DNA of 64,000 nucleotides from Streptococcus infantis. Lineage in GTDB: Bacteria > Bacillota > Bacilli > Lactobacillales > Streptococcaceae. The notes under the pieces were generated by a model. That model saw only the letters and a list, made by a program, of their open reading frames with translations. It searched no databases and was not told the DNA's origin. Position numbers and translations under genes: made by a program. The stretch is taken from positions 124,001-188,000 of the forward strand of contig NZ_JAHDAP010000001.1 in NCBI RefSeq assembly GCF_018499575.1, in the 5' to 3' direction. Shown here piece by piece: positions 61,681-64,000 of the stretch (positions are counted from its first letter, which is position 1; the number at the start of each line of letters is the position of its first letter).

Positions 61681-64000
61681 ATGAATTTTAGAAATGATCG
61701 GTACGTGGTTGTAGATTTAGAAGCTACAAGTACCGGAAGTAAGGCAAAAATCATCCAAGTGGGAATTGTAGTCATTGAAGATGGTGAGATTGTTGAGCAA
61801 TATGCTACTGATGTCAATCCTCATGAACACTTGGATTCTCATATCAAAGAATTAACGGGTTTGACAGACAAGCGTTTAGCAAAGGCTCCAGAGTTTTCTC
61901 AGGTGGCTAGAAAGATTTTTGAACTGGTCAAAGACGGTGTTTTTGTTGCGCACAATGTTCAGTTTGATGCCAATTTATTGGCAGAATTTCTCTTCTTTGA
62001 AGGATATGAATTGCGCACGCCTCGTATCGATACAGTGGAGTTGGCTCAAGTTTTTTATCCTCAGCTTGAGAAGTATAATCTTGGAATCCTCTGCCAAGAG
62101 TTGGGAATTCCACTTGAGCAAGCTCATACAGCCCTTTCTGACGCCCAAGCAACTGCAGAACTCTTTCTTTGTATGAGACAAAAGATGTTTCAACTTCCAA
62201 AAGGTTTGTTGGAACGCTTATTGAGTTTGTCAGATAGCCTATTGTACGAATCTTATATGGTCATCGAGGAAGTTTATCAGAAACAGTCTCTCTTAGTTGA
62301 ACATGACTTGGTCGAGGTGCAAGGTCTATTTTTGAGAAAAGAAAAATCAGCCCTTTCTCCACGAAAACTATCTAAAGATTTCCAAACCAATATTGCCTTG
62401 TTGGGGTTGGAGGAGAGAAACTTGCAGGAGCGCTTCGCCCAAAAAGTTCAAGAGTGCTTGCAAGGGGAAACAATTTCTTTTATTCAGGCTCAAACGGGAA
62501 TCGGAAAAACCTACGGCTATCTCCTGCCAGCCTTGTCACTTGAACATGAAGAGGGCATCCTTCTCAGCGTTCCGACTAAAATCCTTCAAAATCAGGTAAT
62601 GCAAGAAGATGCTAAAAGACTAGAAGAGATTTTCCACATTTCTACTCATAGTCTCAAAGGTCCTCAGAATTACCTGAAGTTGGATGCTTTTCATGCAACA
62701 CTAGAGGAAGAAGAGTCCAATCGTCTGTATACGCGTTTCAAGATGCAACTCCTAGTTTGGCTGACTGAGACTGATACTGGAGACTTAGACGAAATTGGTC
62801 AGCTTTATCGCTACCAGCAATTCTTACCTAACTTGGTACATGATGGAAATCTTCATAAAGACTCTCTCTTTTGGTTAGAGGATTTTTGGAGACGTGGTCA
62901 GGATAAGGCTCGTTCTTGCAAGTTGCTTGTGACCAATCATGCTTACCTCGTTACTAGACTTGAAGATGATCCTAGTCTCTTAGAAGGTCGTCTCTTGATT
63001 TTAGATGAAGCTCAGAAAATCTTGTTGACATTGGAAAATCTTTCTCGAAAATCTTATTTGCTAACGGATTTGCTAGACCAACTTGACCAGGTTCTATCAA
63101 GAGAAGAAGGCATGCTTGAAAGACGCTTGCTAGAGAGTATTTGTTTTGAGCTTTCGTATCTGCTGGAACAGTTTCTATCTGGCAAACGTAAGATGTGCCC
63201 AGCTAGTAGCATTGACAAGCTCCGACAGGATTTTTCAGAGTTGAATCTTCCAGAATTTAAAGACTATCAGAGATTTTTCTCGTCTGAAGGAGAATTTTGG
63301 TTATCAGTTTCAGAACTCTCTAGTAAAAAAATCGAGATTACTTCTAGTCGCAATCAGCGTTTGCTATTTTCTCAGATATTTCCAGAATCCTGCCAGCTTC
63401 TCGGAATTTCTGCAACCTTAGAAATTAGTAGCAGAGTTTCTTTGCCAGAATTGTTAGGATTCCCGCAAGCAAACATTTATTACCTAGATGAACAGTTTCA
63501 GGAAAATCAGGAAATTTTGTTGGTGAATGATTTTCCATTGGTGACTGAAGTTTCGCTTGAGGAGTATGCACAAGCAGTTGTGGAAGTTCTAGAAGATTTG
63601 TCCTACCTTGAAGAACCGATTTTAGTCTTATTTACTGCAAAAGATTTATTGTTGCAGGTATCTGATGCTTTAAGAATTCCCCATTTAGCCCAATATAAGC
63701 ATGGGGAACCAGCTCAATTGAAAAAACGCTTTGAAAAAGGAGAGCGTGAGCTCTTACTTGGCGCCGGAAGTTTCTGGGAAGGTGTTGATTTTTCAAGACA
63801 TCCTCAAGTGATAGAAGTGGTGACACGTTTGCCTTTCCAAAATCCAGAGGATCCCTTTACTAAAAAGATGAATCAAGAACTCCGTCTTGAAGGGAAGAAT
63901 CCTTTTTATGATTACCAACTTCCTATGGCCATTATTCGTCTCAAGCAAGCGATAGGTAGGACCATGCGCCGAGTTGGTCAACGCTCCGCAGTTTTGATTT
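61681..64000 (+). CDS. dinG: DinG-type helicase with N-terminal DnaQ-like exonuclease domain, partial
   Basis: The open frame runs from the ATG at 61681 off the right edge (773 codons visible). Residues ~5-165 form a DEDD 3'-5' exonuclease: VVVDLEATSTG (Exo I), HNVQFDANLL (Exo II) and HTALSDAQATAEL (Exo III, DEDDh type). The XPD/DinG-like SF2 helicase begins near 255: Walker A AQTGIGKTYGY (~275-285), DEAQ (LLILDEAQK) and later GAGSFWEGVDF. This is the DnaQ-DinG fusion of Firmicutes, involved in DNA repair. No Fe-S cysteine cluster is obvious. A -10 TATAAT is near 61667, with transcription starting very close to the ATG and no clear ribosome site. Confidence 0.93.
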   Translation, partial: MNFRNDRYVVVDLEATSTGSKAKIIQVGIVVIEDGEIVEQYATDVNPHEHLDSHIKELTGLTDKRLAKAPEFSQVARKIFELVKDGVFVAHNVQFDANLLAEFLFFEGYELRTPRIDTVELAQVFYPQLEKYNLGILCQELGIPLEQAHTALSDAQATAELFLCMRQKMFQLPKGLLERLLSLSDSLLYESYMVIEEVYQKQSLLVEHDLVEVQGLFLRKEKSALSPRKLSKDFQTNIALLGLEERNLQERFAQKVQECLQGETISFIQAQTGIGKTYGYLLPALSLEHEEGILLSVPTKILQNQVMQEDAKRLEEIFHISTHSLKGPQNYLKLDAFHATLEEEESNRLYTRFKMQLLVWLTETDTGDLDEIGQLYRYQQFLPNLVHDGNLHKDSLFWLEDFWRRGQDKARSCKLLVTNHAYLVTRLEDDPSLLEGRLLILDEAQKILLTLENLSRKSYLLTDLLDQLDQVLSREEGMLERRLLESICFELSYLLEQFLSGKRKMCPASSIDKLRQDFSELNLPEFKDYQRFFSSEGEFWLSVSELSSKKIEITSSRNQRLLFSQIFPESCQLLGISATLEISSRVSLPELLGFPQANIYYLDEQFQENQEILLVNDFPLVTEVSLEEYAQAVVEVLEDLSYLEEPILVLFTAKDLLLQVSDALRIPHLAQYKHGEPAQLKKRFEKGERELLLGAGSFWEGVDFSRHPQVIEVVTRLPFQNPEDPFTKKMNQELRLEGKNPFYDYQLPMAIIRLKQAIGRTMRRVGQRSAVLI

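Overview
The window is a chromosomal segment of a mitis-group Streptococcus (S. mitis, S. oralis, S. infantis or a close relative of S. pneumoniae). The evidence is the psaBCA-tpx manganese locus beside pepO and psaR, a BOX-type repeat, a T-box thrS, an SMK-box metK, a ClpE/CtsR locus, LPXTG surface proteins with YSIRK-like signals, and a BgaA-type giant beta-galactosidase. Species cannot be fixed from the sequence alone.

Layout. 1-1,000: end of a RelA/SpoT (p)ppGpp enzyme and dtd. 1,000-5,000: the Mn(II) regulon (psaR, tpx, psaA, psaC, psaB), all on the minus strand. 5,000-8,800: pepO, a metallo-beta-lactamase-fold hydrolase and a lipase-like protein. 8,900-13,740: a Bce-type peptide-antibiotic sensing and detoxification module (response regulator, intramembrane-sensing kinase, BOX element, perfect BceR-type operator, 37-aa ORF, ABC ATPase and 663-aa permease). 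14,000-18,400: a DUF389 membrane protein with a foldable leader, thrS with its T-box, a small membrane protein, rpsO. 18,980-22,500: a siderophore-type iron uptake operon ending in a probable siderophore esterase. 22,650-25,620: a DEAD-box helicase and an LPXTG von Willebrand A protein.

Accessory or defence island, about 25,700-41,600. It holds a PezAT toxin-antitoxin pair; three small minus-strand ORFs, two of them tandem Sm-like paralogues; an array of four tandem, independently promoted, similarly folded small RNA units; a two-gene restriction-modification system (NPPY methyltransferase plus GIY-YIG/SF2 helicase); then a module of two DUF262 proteins, a tandem-AAA+ ATPase and a WYL regulator. 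A degraded copy of the 3' end of that WYL gene lies just upstream of the module, so the WYL tail brackets it. Gene scraps (a phosphoribosyltransferase tail and a PD-(D/E)XK-like nuclease tail) and a duplicated hairpin mark past insertions and deletions. From 34.4 to 40.3 kb the DNA looks clearly more AT-rich than the housekeeping genes.

41,900-64,000: guaA, a GntR regulator, metK, GNAT, DUF1827, NUDIX, clpE, DUF1797, a polar amino-acid ABC pair, folD, bgaA, nnrD, a 61-aa protein and the start of a DinG-type exonuclease/helicase that runs off the window.

The best candidate for something undescribed is the four-unit RNA array at 28,164-28,600. It is divergent from the tandem Sm-like genes and lies between PezAT and the restriction-modification genes. 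The second is the DUF262-DUF262-AAA+-WYL module.
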